The translations under genes and the position numbers were made by a program. Shown here piece by piece: positions 24,678 to 32,911 of a stretch of DNA of 41,117 nucleotides; position 1 is the stretch's first letter; each line of letters starts with the position of its first letter. This DNA comes from Gammaproteobacteria bacterium (GTDB lineage: Bacteria; Pseudomonadota; Gammaproteobacteria; Steroidobacterales; JABDKV01): NCBI GenBank assembly GCA_024638445.1, contig JAHEKH010000016.1:1-41117 (forward strand), read 5' to 3'. The notes below the pieces were generated by a model that saw only the letters and a list, made by a program, of their open reading frames with translations, was not told the DNA's origin and ran no database searches.

Positions 24678-25762
24678 CCGCGTCTCTGCCGCGCCAGGGT
24701 GGCCGCCTGCTCGATCCAGCGATCGCGCACGATGCGTCCGGGGAAGCTCTTGAGGTGACGCGCGACCCACAGGATATCGTCCTTGCCGAACGCGGCAATC
24801 TGGTCGAAATGAAAAACGCCGAGGGCGTTGAGCTGTTGCTCGAGCTTCGGGCCGATGCCGTAAATGGCCTGCAGGTTGTCCTGTTGCCCGCGCGGCTGGT
24901 CCAGGCGCCAGTCGGGTTCGTACGGCCGCCGGGGTGGCGGGGTGGGGGTTGCCATGGGCAGGTCCTGCTGCGGACTGCTGGTCGTGTTCGCCGTGTCGTT
25001 TTCCGAAGCCGGCGTGCGATCTCCGGTAACGACCGGTGCTGTATGCCCGGCAGCCGGCGCCACGGATTGCGGGGCGGGTGCGGGGCGCGGCGCCGGGGCT
25101 TTCGGCCGCATCGGGGTATCAGCATCCGGCGTCGCCGCAGGCGTCTCTGGAGTTGTGCCGGCGGCTGAAGACACCGTTACGGGTTCTTCCGGCGCGTCGT
25201 CGCGTCGTTGCGCCTGTTCCAGCCGCAGCTGCGCACCGCGTAACGAGCGCATCTCCTTCTGCAGGGTGGCGATCGTATTGATGGCGTGCTGGCGTTCCTG
25301 GCTCATTCGGCCGATCTCGCTCTCCCGCTCGCGCAGTCGCTGTATCAGCAGCTCCTTGTCCCGGGCGCCCTGTTCCACCTGCTGCCGGTAATCGTCGGTT
25401 GTGGCCTGCAGACCGGCCACCTTTACCTGCAGGTTTTCCTGTTCTGCTCTTGTGGCGCCGCTCTTCCCGCGCGCGGATTCTGCACCGGCCAGCCCAGTCT
25501 TCAGCGTCTCGAGCGCCGCGTCGCGTTGCGCGAGCTGCTGGCGTAGCTGGCCGATCTCGGCGGCATCCCCGGCCATGGCGGGATCGGCCGTGCGCAGGTG
25601 GTTGAGCTGGGATTCCAGCTCGGCCAGGCGTGCGCGCCAGCCGGCCTCCAGCGACTCGGTCTGGCGGGACGTCCCCAGGCCGCGGAGCAGCCAGCCTACC
25701 GTTATGCCGATAACCAGCGTGAACAACAGGCACAGGATGATTTGACCAACGAGGTAGAGCAT
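24674..25762 (-). CDS. Membrane-anchored coiled-coil protein with C-terminal helix-hairpin-helix domain
   Basis: A 362-residue protein in four parts: an N-terminal membrane helix (MLYLVGQIILCLLFTLVIGI); a long coiled coil (about 38-200, LEAGWRARLAELESQLNHL to MRSLRGAQLRLEQ); a Pro/Ala-rich linker (about 205-290); and a C-terminal helix-hairpin-helix domain starting DNLQAIYGIGPKLEQQLNALGVF, like the tail found on some NuoE-type and flap-endonuclease-like proteins. The last domain may bind DNA or a protein partner. It follows the OmpA-BON gene by 3 nt, so the two likely form an operon for an envelope-spanning structure. Specific role unknown. Confidence 0.82.
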   Translation of the reverse strand: MLYLVGQIILCLLFTLVIGITVGWLLRGLGTSRQTESLEAGWRARLAELESQLNHLRTADPAMAGDAAEIGQLRQQLAQRDAALETLKTGLAGAESARGKSGATRAEQENLQVKVAGLQATTDDYRQQVEQGARDKELLIQRLRERESEIGRMSQERQHAINTIATLQKEMRSLRGAQLRLEQAQRRDDAPEEPVTVSSAAGTTPETPAATPDADTPMRPKAPAPRPAPAPQSVAPAAGHTAPVVTGDRTPASENDTANTTSSPQQDLPMATPTPPPRRPYEPDWRLDQPRGQQDNLQAIYGIGPKLEQQLNALGVFHFDQIAAFGKDDILWVARHLKSFPGRIVRDRWIEQAATLARQRRG

Positions 25763-25765
25763 GCG

Positions 25766-26980
25766 TTACCTGTTCTCGAAAACGAATTCTATGCGCCGGT
25801 TCACCGCCCGGTCCTCTGCGGTTTCGTTCGGCACCAGGGGACTTTCCTCGCCAAAACCCTGGGCGGTCATACGGCCGAGACTGATGCCTCGCGCCACCAG
25901 GTGCTGCATGACTGCTTCAGCGCGCTGCTGGCTGAGTGCGAGGTTGTTTTCCAACAGGCCCTGGTCGTCGGTGTGACCCTCGATCGACAGCCTGGTGCCC
26001 GAACAGCTCTTCAACACGACGGCAAGCTCGTCGAGCAGCTGCCTGCTGTCTGCCGTGAGCGTGGCGCTGGCCGTATCGAACAGGATACGGCGGTCGCCGA
26101 GGGTCTCGCGGAACCGCAGCTCACAGTCCGAAGGCGCGAGCACTTCCGGCGGCGGCAGGGGCTCTGTCCGGTTCGCAGCCCGCTGTGACAGCCGCTGCGC
26201 CAGCGCAGGTGTCGTTCGCAGTACCGATTCGAGTTCCGTACGCGCGCCGGTCTGCGCGGTGCCGGCGTAGCCGGCGGGCAGGGATTCGGCCACCAGGCGG
26301 CGCACCCGTTCATCGCCTTCACGCGTCGCGGTCACCCCGGTGACGTGCAGGGCCTGGTCGACCAGGGTCACCTCGCCGAAAACCAGTTCGTCGGCGATAT
26401 CGAGCGCCAGTGCAGCCGCGGCGAGCCAGCCGTCGGGTGCGGGCGTGCCGCTGTCACGCAGCTGCGCCTCGACCGTGGCGATACCAAAACGCGATTGCGC
26501 CAGCTCCACCAGGTCGCGTCGCTGTCGCTCACCCGGTGCGGCGCCTTCGAGCACCAGCCGGCCGTCGACCACGACAATCCGTGTCCGGGCCGGTTCGCTC
26601 GTTTTGACCGGTTGCTTCGGGACCGGTGTCACCGTGGCTTCGCGCCGGCGGGCTTCGGCAGCTCGGGGACCGGACGCCACGTAGTCGACGACCGTCGTCA
26701 GGTTGCTGGCCACCAGTCGCACGCCCGCGACCCGGGCAATCTCCGTGGCGGCCGCCAGTGCGTCGTCATCCGGCGCGACACCGGTGAGCGTGAGGTCGCG
26801 TCCGCTCATCTCGACGCTCGCCCAGCCCATGCGCTGCTTTTTCAACGCCTGCGATGCACGGTTGGCCAGGTCGGCTTCGATGGCCGGCACATTGTGACGA
26901 ATGCACAGCCCTCCGAAAACGACCACGGCCAGGATGCCGGCGCCCAGCACGGTTGAACGATTGATGGATTGTCCGGCCAC
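25766..26980 (-). CDS. OmpA/BON-domain envelope protein (ArfA-like layout)
   Basis: A 404-residue protein anchored by an N-terminal helix (STVLGAGILAVVVFGGLCI), with BON-like repeats (GRDLTLTGVAPDDDALAAA; then DGRLVLEGAAPG and similar) and a C-terminal OmpA peptidoglycan-binding domain (RLSIEGHTDDQG, NLALSQQRAEAV, GFGEESPLVPN, NRRIEFVF). The order helix-BON-OmpA is that of mycobacterial OmpATb/ArfA. It probably ties the inner membrane to the cell wall. The GTG start has no strong ribosome binding site. The next gene in the operon supplies a coiled-coil protein. The divergent antiporter gene starts 140 nt away. Confidence 0.87.
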   Translation of the reverse strand: MAGQSINRSTVLGAGILAVVVFGGLCIRHNVPAIEADLANRASQALKKQRMGWASVEMSGRDLTLTGVAPDDDALAAATEIARVAGVRLVASNLTTVVDYVASGPRAAEARRREATVTPVPKQPVKTSEPARTRIVVVDGRLVLEGAAPGERQRRDLVELAQSRFGIATVEAQLRDSGTPAPDGWLAAAALALDIADELVFGEVTLVDQALHVTGVTATREGDERVRRLVAESLPAGYAGTAQTGARTELESVLRTTPALAQRLSQRAANRTEPLPPPEVLAPSDCELRFRETLGDRRILFDTASATLTADSRQLLDELAVVLKSCSGTRLSIEGHTDDQGLLENNLALSQQRAEAVMQHLVARGISLGRMTAQGFGEESPLVPNETAEDRAVNRRIEFVFENR

Positions 26981-27120
26981 GGCGTGACCCAGGCCCCTCG
27001 ACGAGTACGATGCGCCATTCTACCGGCGGCCCGGCTGCCGGGGAACCGCGCCGGGCTGTTGTTGCCGCCGGTTCCGGCTGATACCGTTATCCCCGTTGCG
27101 CAGGCAGGGGAGCGTAAGGC

Positions 27121-28992
27121 TTGGAACACCATCTATCAGTCGTCATCGTCGCCATCGTGGCGCTGGGCGTCGGCGCCCAGTGGCTGGCCTGGCGGACCCA
27201 TCTGCCCGCCATCATCCTGCTCGCCGTGGCCGGGCTGCTGGCCGGCCCCGTATTCGGCCTGATCGACCCCTCGGAGGAGCTGGGCAGCCGGCTGCCGGCT
27301 GTCATCAGTCTCTGTGTCGCCATTATTCTCTTCGAGGGCGGGCTCAACCTGCAGCTGCACGAACTCAAGGTGGCGGCAGCGGGCGTACGCCGGCTGGTTT
27401 ATGCGGGTGCACCCCTGGCGTGGGGGTTTTCGAGCGCGGCGGCGCACTATATCGGCGGCCTGGGCTGGCCGGTGGCACTGGTATTCGGGGCGATCATGGT
27501 CGTGACCGGTCCGACGGTGATTATGCCGATGCTGCGCCAGGCGCGGCTCAACCGCCGCACCGCGTCCTATTTCAAGTGGGAAGGCATCGTCAACGACCCT
27601 ATCGGCGCACTGCTGGCGGTGCTGGTGTTCCAGTTCATCTCGTTCCAGGACCTCGGCCTGGCCGGGGTCGCCCAGGGGCTGGGCTGGGCGCTGCTGTCGG
27701 GTGGCCTGCTCGGCGGTGTCGGCGGCTGGCTGACCGGTCTGGCGTTCAAGAAAGGTCTCGTACCGGAATATCTCAAGTCACCCGTCATGCTCGGCCTGGT
27801 GCTGGTGGTGTACGTGCTGTCCAATGAGCTGCAGCACGAAGCCGGGCTACTGGCCGTGACGATTATGGGTATCACCGTCGGCAACATGCGGCTGGCGGGC
27901 ATCCAGGACATGAAACGATTCAAGGAATACATCACCGTCATGCTTGTGGCCGTGGTGTTTGTGATCCTCACGGCGGATCTCGAGCGCGAGGTGCTGGGCC
28001 GCATCGACTGGCGTGGTGCTGCGCTGGTTGCCGCCGTGCTGCTGATCACGCGTCCGGCGACCATCATGCTGGCGACCATCGGTGCCGGCATGGACATTCG
28101 CGACCGCCTGCTGCTGTCGTGGATTGCGCCGCGCGGCATCGTCGCTGCAGCGACTGCCGGTGTCATGGGCTCGGCGCTGGTCGCCCGTGCGGCGGAAATC
28201 GGGCCGGAGGCGGCCGGCATGGGTGCCGACGCCCAGTCGCTGCTGCCGCTGGTCTTCGCGGTTATATTTGCGACCGTCTTTTTTCACGGCATCAGCATTC
28301 GCTGGCTGGCACGGCGGCTCGATCTCACCACCGGCGACCAGATGACCCTGCTGATCGTCGGGGCTTCGCCGTGGAGCATCGCGCTCGCTGCAAAGCTCAA
28401 GGAGATCGGAATTGAAGTCATGATCGCCGACAGCTCGTGGCAGAAGCTGCGTGCGGCGCGGCTGGCGGGTTTGCCGGTGTTTTATGGCGAGATACTGTCC
28501 GACTTCGCCGAGGAATCGGTCGAGATCAGTCACATCGGCCTGGTGCTGGCGGCGACCAGCAACGACGCCTACAACGCGCTGGTCTGCACCGCCCTGTCGC
28601 ACGAAGTCGGGCGCAGCAAGGTATTCCAGCTACCGATGGGCGATGGCGACGAAGAAGATCCGAGAGCGGTGGCACGGCCACTGCGGGGCCAGCCGGCGTT
28701 CGACTCCGGTGCGGTGTTTGAGCGCCTCTGGCGGCTGCAGGTGCGGGGCTGGAAGTTCTACCGCACCCGGATCACGGCTACGTACAAGTACAGCGACTTC
28801 CTCGGCGATTTTCCCGCCGACGCGATCCAGGTCCTGGTGGTACGGGCCGATGGCACCTTCCGGCTGGTATCCCCCAGCGATACCCGGGAGCCGGTTGCCG
28901 GCGACACGATCCTGTACTTTGCGCCGGAACGCCAGGCAGCCCGCGAGAAGCCGGCGGAGACGCCGGTCGAGCCGGCACCCAGCCCGGTATGA
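27121..28992 (+). CDS. CPA1-type sodium/proton antiporter with C-terminal nucleotide-binding domain
   Basis: A 623-residue membrane protein. About 12 helices cover residues 1-400. Motifs typical of monovalent cation/proton antiporters are visible: ILFEGGLNLQLHEL, VVTGPTVIMPMLRQ and WEGIVNDPIGALLAV, with the ND pair expected to carry the exchanged ions. From about 410 a Rossmann-like TrkA-N domain follows (MTLLIVGASPWSIALAAKL...VMIADSSW), then a TrkA-C-like part, implying control by a nucleotide. It likely handles pH and sodium homeostasis. The start is TTG, preceded by GGGGAG; no ATG fits the N terminus. The stop overlaps the next gene (ATGA). Confidence 0.9.
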   Translation: MEHHLSVVIVAIVALGVGAQWLAWRTHLPAIILLAVAGLLAGPVFGLIDPSEELGSRLPAVISLCVAIILFEGGLNLQLHELKVAAAGVRRLVYAGAPLAWGFSSAAAHYIGGLGWPVALVFGAIMVVTGPTVIMPMLRQARLNRRTASYFKWEGIVNDPIGALLAVLVFQFISFQDLGLAGVAQGLGWALLSGGLLGGVGGWLTGLAFKKGLVPEYLKSPVMLGLVLVVYVLSNELQHEAGLLAVTIMGITVGNMRLAGIQDMKRFKEYITVMLVAVVFVILTADLEREVLGRIDWRGAALVAAVLLITRPATIMLATIGAGMDIRDRLLLSWIAPRGIVAAATAGVMGSALVARAAEIGPEAAGMGADAQSLLPLVFAVIFATVFFHGISIRWLARRLDLTTGDQMTLLIVGASPWSIALAAKLKEIGIEVMIADSSWQKLRAARLAGLPVFYGEILSDFAEESVEISHIGLVLAATSNDAYNALVCTALSHEVGRSKVFQLPMGDGDEEDPRAVARPLRGQPAFDSGAVFERLWRLQVRGWKFYRTRITATYKYSDFLGDFPADAIQVLVVRADGTFRLVSPSDTREPVAGDTILYFAPERQAAREKPAETPVEPAPSPV

Positions 28993-29633
28993 AGCGCCCG
29001 GTCAGCGAACGCCTGGTCGTCGCCGGACCGGCCGGGGCGCTCGAGACCCTCGTCGAAGCACCCGAAAACGCCGTCGGTATCGCGGTCGTTTCGCATCCGC
29101 ACCCGCTGTACCAGGGCACCATGACCAACAAGGTCGCACATACGCTGGCGCGGGTTTTTAACGATCTCGGTTTCGTTGCCGTGCGCTACAACTTTCGCGG
29201 TGTCGGCGAGAGCGAGGGCGAATACGCTGAAGCTATCGGCGAAACCGACGATGCGCTGGCGATGGCTGACTGGGCGCGACAGCGCTGGCCCGGTCTGCCG
29301 TTATGGCTGGCGGGTTTTTCCTTCGGCGCTTTTGTGTCGCTGCGCGCGACGGACAAGGCCGGTCCGGCCGGCCTGGTGACGGTTGCGATCCCGGTGCAGC
29401 GGTTCGAGGTTGGCGGGGTGGCGCAACCGTCCTGTCCCTGGATCGTGGTCCAGGGCGACCAGGATGAGCTGGTCGATGTAGACGCAGTGGTCGACTGGGT
29501 CGACCGGCTGGAACCGGGACCCGAACTGGTGGTCATGGAAGGTGTGGACCACTTTTTCCATGGCAGGCTGCGGGAATTGCGTGAGCGTCTTTATGACCTC
29601 GTGACGCGGCACCTCGATTCGGCCGATGCTTGA
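28989..29633 (+). CDS. Alpha/beta hydrolase (COG2945-like)
   Basis: A compact 214-residue hydrolase. It has the strand and oxyanion region VSHPHPLYQGTMTNKV, YNFRGVGESEG, the nucleophile elbow in WLAGFSFGAF, the acid in VQGDQDELVD and the catalytic His in GVDHFFHG. The GxSxG is GFSFG. The layout fits small intracellular alpha/beta hydrolases of the COG2945 type. The substrate is not predictable. It overlaps the antiporter gene by 4 nt and the TerB-like gene by 8 nt, so all three are one transcription unit. Confidence 0.88.
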   Translation: MKRPVSERLVVAGPAGALETLVEAPENAVGIAVVSHPHPLYQGTMTNKVAHTLARVFNDLGFVAVRYNFRGVGESEGEYAEAIGETDDALAMADWARQRWPGLPLWLAGFSFGAFVSLRATDKAGPAGLVTVAIPVQRFEVGGVAQPSCPWIVVQGDQDELVDVDAVVDWVDRLEPGPELVVMEGVDHFFHGRLRELRERLYDLVTRHLDSADA

Positions 29634-30090
29634 CCGTTTGCGCGAGTTGCTCGGCGGTCGCAGCGCGGAGACCGAACCGGCCGACGATTCGAAAGCCCTG
29701 CGGGTCGCCACCGCAGCGCTGCTGGTCGAAATGGCGCGCGCGGATTTTTCCGAGGACAGCGACGAGCACGCGGAGATACTCCGGGTTCTCGCCGATCATT
29801 ACAGCCTCGAGGCCGACGAGGCGAGGGCATTGCTGGACAAGGCCGGGACTCGTGCGGACGAGGCAGTTTCGCTGCATGAATTCACGAAGCTGTTGCACGA
29901 GCAGCTCGATGTCGAAGAAAAACACCGGATCGTTGAAATGCTCTGGCGCGTTGCGCTGGCCGATGCCGAGCTGGACAAGCACGAGGATTATCTCGTTCGC
30001 AAGGTCGCCGATCTGCTGTATGTCTCGCACGGCGACCTCGTGCGGCTGAAGCACCGCGTGCTCGGCGAGCTTGACGCCGGCGAGGACTGA
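29626..30090 (+). CDS. TerB/DjlA-like protein
   Basis: A 154-residue soluble, mostly helical protein of the TerB-like family (COG4103 type). Typical segments are ALRVATAALLVEMARADFS, EILRVLADHYSLEADEARALL and LWRVALADAELDKHEDYLVRKVADLL, with acidic residues arranged as in the metal-binding TerB fold. The family is linked to tellurite resistance clusters but also occurs alone as here. It overlaps the hydrolase gene by 8 nt. No other ter gene is present, so a tellurite role is not implied. Confidence 0.85.
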   Translation: MLDRLRELLGGRSAETEPADDSKALRVATAALLVEMARADFSEDSDEHAEILRVLADHYSLEADEARALLDKAGTRADEAVSLHEFTKLLHEQLDVEEKHRIVEMLWRVALADAELDKHEDYLVRKVADLLYVSHGDLVRLKHRVLGELDAGED

Positions 30091-30142
30091 TACCGTAATC
30101 CGTTTTCTGGATTAGCCCGGCAGGGGCGACTACGCTCAGGAC

Positions 30143-31006
30143 ATGGATAGCGTAGGATCGGGCCCGTGCAGCTGGCCGGCCAGGATGGCGCTTGCCGTCC
30201 TGCTCGTCGCCCCCGCCTGCGAAACGATGCGCACACCGGTCAACCCGCATAATTTTCGCCCGCAGGAAAGTTACGATATCGTCCCCGCCGATACCCTCAT
30301 CGGTACGCAGCGAGTGCCGCACAATTGCAGGCCCTGCGGCACCGAGGCACTGGCGCGTTGCGAGTCCGGCAGCGCCGGCAGCTTTCCCCGCTGGTATGGT
30401 TTCGACAGCGAGGGTGTGTGCAACGCACAGTGCACGTTCAACGGCGGTAATCAGTACATCGGAACCCTTCGTGGCAAGCCGGGGCAGGCCTGTATCTACC
30501 GGCTCGACATGCCGCCGCTGCAATTTAACGGTCCGGTGTGCCCGACAGACGCCAACCTGGCACGGGGCGATCGGGAGTTCGACGGGCACGGCCCGTGGTT
30601 GCAGCTTGGTCTTACCGGGCGGGTTTCTCCGGACGGCCGCCGGATCATGGCCGTCGTGCAGGCGCGCTGGACCGAGTTAGACCGGGCCAGCCGCCGCTGG
30701 GCAGGCGACGGCACCGATGTTGATCTTTCGCCCCGGGTCGTTGCCATGAGCCGGGACCTGGGCTCGGATTACCTGGGAAACCCTGTTCGGGTGCGGCAAC
30801 ACTGGTTCAACGGACTATTTGAGAGTCGTTACATGGAGGACAGTCGCGAGGCGCTGGAGGATTTCTCTGGCAGGCCCTATGTATGGGTCGTAGGCGACAC
30901 CAGCGGTCTCGACGTCAGTGACGATGACGATTGCAATGACGATACACGAATTGACGCGATCGACTTTCCGTCCTACGAGGTCGAGATCGGCCCGCCCGGG
31001 CCATAA
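30143..31006 (+). CDS. Unknown exported protein with acidic C terminus
   Basis: A 287-residue protein that I do not recognise. A hydrophobic segment MALAVLLVAPAC (about residues 15-26) looks like a signal peptide; the Cys could be lipid-modified, though PAC is a poor lipobox end. The mature part has many Cys residues (HNCRPCGTEALARC, GVCNAQC, QACIYRL, GPVCPTD) suited to disulfides, and a strongly acidic run DVSDDDDCNDDTRID near the end. CAGGA precedes the ATG at 30143; an in-frame ATG at 30185 would start at the signal core. A bidirectional terminator follows immediately, so it ends this plus-strand block. Confidence 0.75.
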   Translation: MDSVGSGPCSWPARMALAVLLVAPACETMRTPVNPHNFRPQESYDIVPADTLIGTQRVPHNCRPCGTEALARCESGSAGSFPRWYGFDSEGVCNAQCTFNGGNQYIGTLRGKPGQACIYRLDMPPLQFNGPVCPTDANLARGDREFDGHGPWLQLGLTGRVSPDGRRIMAVVQARWTELDRASRRWAGDGTDVDLSPRVVAMSRDLGSDYLGNPVRVRQHWFNGLFESRYMEDSREALEDFSGRPYVWVVGDTSGLDVSDDDDCNDDTRIDAIDFPSYEVEIGPPGP

Positions 31007-31034
31007 AAAAACCGGGGCACTGCCCCGGCTTTTA
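31005..31034. terminator. Bidirectional intrinsic terminator
   Basis: CCGGGGC (31012-31018) pairs with GCCCCGG (31022-31028). Seven A precede it (31005-31011) and CTTTTATC follows it, so it can end the exported-protein transcript on the plus strand and the HU-like gene transcript on the minus strand, where the T-run is stronger. Confidence 0.87.
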
Positions 31035-31055
31035 TCTTTCAGGAGAGCCGCTGGC

Positions 31056-31379
31056 TCAGACCATGTCTTTCAGGCCTTTCAGTGCCGATACCTTCACGAC
31101 TTTGCGTGCCGGTTTGGCTTTGAAAATGGTCGGTTCGCCGGTGAACGGATTGATGCCTTCGCGTTCTTTTGTCGGCGGCTTCTTCACGACCTTGATTTTC
31201 ATCAGGCCGGGTACGGAAAAGACACCCGGGCCACGGCGGCCAAGGTTCTTCTTGATCAAAGTCTGCAGACTGTCGAAAACGGAACCGACCTCTTTGCGGG
31301 TCAGACCGGTATCGTCAGAAATAAAGCGCATGATCTCGCCTTTTGTCGGCGGCTTTGCTGCGGTGCTCTTAGTAGCCAT
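31056..31379 (-). CDS. HU-family DNA-binding protein
   Basis: A 107-residue nucleoid-type protein. The HU fold is visible from TKGEIMRFISDDTGLTRKEVGSVFDSL through GPGVFSVPGLMKIKVVKKP (strands), the DNA-gripping arm GINPFTGEPTIFKAKPARK and the last helix SALKGLKDMV. The N terminus is extended by about ten residues (MATKSTAAKPP) relative to HupA/HupB. It is a divergent HU rather than IHF. A ribosome binding site GAGGAG precedes the ATG. TTACCT with 17 nt and TATTTT (plus 31444-31472) is a plausible promoter. It stands alone and ends at the bidirectional terminator. Confidence 0.9.
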   Translation of the reverse strand: MATKSTAAKPPTKGEIMRFISDDTGLTRKEVGSVFDSLQTLIKKNLGRRGPGVFSVPGLMKIKVVKKPPTKEREGINPFTGEPTIFKAKPARKVVKVSALKGLKDMV

Positions 31380-31510
31380 TTGCGTTCTCCTCGATGAGCG
31401 TTTGCACTGAAAATAAAGCCGAATCGTGATCGTCTCGGCGCAGAAAATAGCACAAGATAAGGGGTAAGGTAAGCGGTTAAGCTAATTCTTTTTGGCGCGT
31501 GTTTCCCGGT

Positions 31511-32005
31511 TTAGCGGGTGAAGAACTGTTGCTGAAAACGCACCGTCATCGGTTGTGTCGTTCCTTCCGGAGTTGCCTCGATGTCGAAGACCAGGACTTC
31601 GCTATCCGCAACCTGAATGGTTCCGATGTAATAGGTCGCATCACCCTCTGTGAGAGGACGTAGCTCTAAGTTCTTGAGTTGTCCCGTTAGATTCGTGGTC
31701 TTCGCGGTGACTTCACCTTTCACGGAACGGCCCAGGGTTCCTTCGACCTTTTGGATCATTACAATATTGAGCATTGCCCTCGACTTGCTCCTGGCGATGC
31801 CGAAGTTCTTTGCGACATCGGCGGGCAGCTGATCCGTGGTCAGGGCATTGAAGTGAAGGACGTAATCACCGAAATCCTTAGACCGCTCCGCAGCCTGGGG
31901 TGCGGCCGGACGGGATGCGCCCGATTCCGGGCTGGAACCCCCACAGCCGGCCGCCAGCATCGCCGCGGTCAACAGGCCGGTGGCCATCGCGAGTCTGGTA
32001 TTCAT
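31511..32005 (-). CDS. DUF4426 lipoprotein
   Basis: A 164-residue lipoprotein of the DUF4426 family. The signal MNTRLAMATGLLTAAMLAAGC ends in a clear lipobox (LAAGC). The mature domain starts with the family pattern KDFGDYVLHFNALTTDQLPADV and includes TNLTGQLKNLELRPLTEGDATYYI. The role is unknown. In Pseudomonas a DUF4426 gene also lies a few genes from yggT and proC, so this is a conserved neighbourhood. It is 73 nt after yggU on the same strand. Confidence 0.9.
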   Translation of the reverse strand: MNTRLAMATGLLTAAMLAAGCGGSSPESGASRPAAPQAAERSKDFGDYVLHFNALTTDQLPADVAKNFGIARSKSRAMLNIVMIQKVEGTLGRSVKGEVTAKTTNLTGQLKNLELRPLTEGDATYYIGTIQVADSEVLVFDIEATPEGTTQPMTVRFQQQFFTR

Positions 32006-32078
32006 GCGTGACTACTCCCTGACGATTCTGCGAATCGCCGTACTATAGCCTATCCGGCAGGCCGGATTGCAAGCGTGC

Positions 32079-32381
32079 TCAACCATTCGGGTCAATCTTG
32101 TCGAGTACGGAGCGGGCCGGTCCTTTCCCGGGGCGGGCAACACGAACGCGCTTGCGGCGCCCGGTTGCGCCGCGCAGGAGCCTGACCGCCGACGGGGCTA
32201 CCGCGAAGGCGTCGGCCAGAAGCCGGACTACTTCGCGATTCGCCCGGCCGTCCTGTGGTGCGGCGCTGACCCTGATTTTCACGGCATCACCGTGCAATCC
32301 GGCAATGCCCGGGCGGGAGGCGCCGGGTTGTACGTGCAGGGACAGCAACAGGTCGTCGCCGTCCCAGCGGTGCCAGCTCAC
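32079..32381 (-). CDS. yggU: YggU/DUF167 family protein
   Basis: A 100-residue protein of the DUF167 (YggU) family, with LSLHVQPGASRPGIAGLHGD, VKIRVSAAPQDGRANREVV and RLLRGATGRRKRVRV in the order seen in E. coli YggU. Function unknown. The true start is the GTG at 32381, whose last two bases and the next A form the yggT stop (GTGA). The ORF track gives a much longer frame because it runs back through yggT. The two are translationally coupled. The C-terminal tail is a little longer than usual. Confidence 0.87.
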   Translation of the reverse strand: MSWHRWDGDDLLLSLHVQPGASRPGIAGLHGDAVKIRVSAAPQDGRANREVVRLLADAFAVAPSAVRLLRGATGRRKRVRVARPGKGPARSVLDKIDPNG

Positions 32382-32908
32382 CGCAACTCGCCGAGAAGGA
32401 TTATGAACGCCTGGATGGCCAGCAGCGCGAACAGCGGCGACAGGTCGAAGCCCGCAATGGGCGGTATCAGGCGTTGAAACGGACGCAGAACCGGTCCGGT
32501 CAGGGTATGCAATACGCCGGCGATCGGGTGATGCGGGGCGAACCACGACAACAGCACCTGCGCGATGATCAGGAACCAGACGATCTGCAGGATCATCATG
32601 CCCATTTCCCACAGGGACCCGATGAGCAGCCCGGGTACATCGCCCAGGGCCTGACCGAGTATGAGTCGGCTGACGACTGCCGCGAGCACGATCAGCAAAT
32701 AGGCAATCAACAGCGTGGAGAGGTCCATCCCGCGAAAGCCGGGCACGAAGCGCCGCACCGGCCGCGTTACCGGGTTGGTTACCTGGAAAATAAACTGTGA
32801 GAGAGGGTTGTTGAAACCGGTTCGGGTCCACTGCATCAGGAACCGCAGAATGAAAGTCATCGTGTACAGATGGAACAGCGTGCTGACGATAAACTCGAGT
32901 GCGCGCAT
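32378..32908 (-). CDS. yggT: YggT family membrane protein
   Basis: A 176-residue inner-membrane protein made of two repeats of the YggT domain (LYTMTFILRFLMQWTRTGFNNP and LIIAQVLLSWFAPHHPIAGVL, each followed by PVRRFVPG or LRPFQRLIPP). About four helices are expected. YggT proteins are tied to cell envelope and ion stress, and the E. coli copy lies next to proC and yggS, as here. It starts 3 nt after proC and overlaps yggU by 4 nt. Confidence 0.92.
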   Translation of the reverse strand: MRALEFIVSTLFHLYTMTFILRFLMQWTRTGFNNPLSQFIFQVTNPVTRPVRRFVPGFRGMDLSTLLIAYLLIVLAAVVSRLILGQALGDVPGLLIGSLWEMGMMILQIVWFLIIAQVLLSWFAPHHPIAGVLHTLTGPVLRPFQRLIPPIAGFDLSPLFALLAIQAFIILLGELR

Positions 32909-32911
32909 GCT

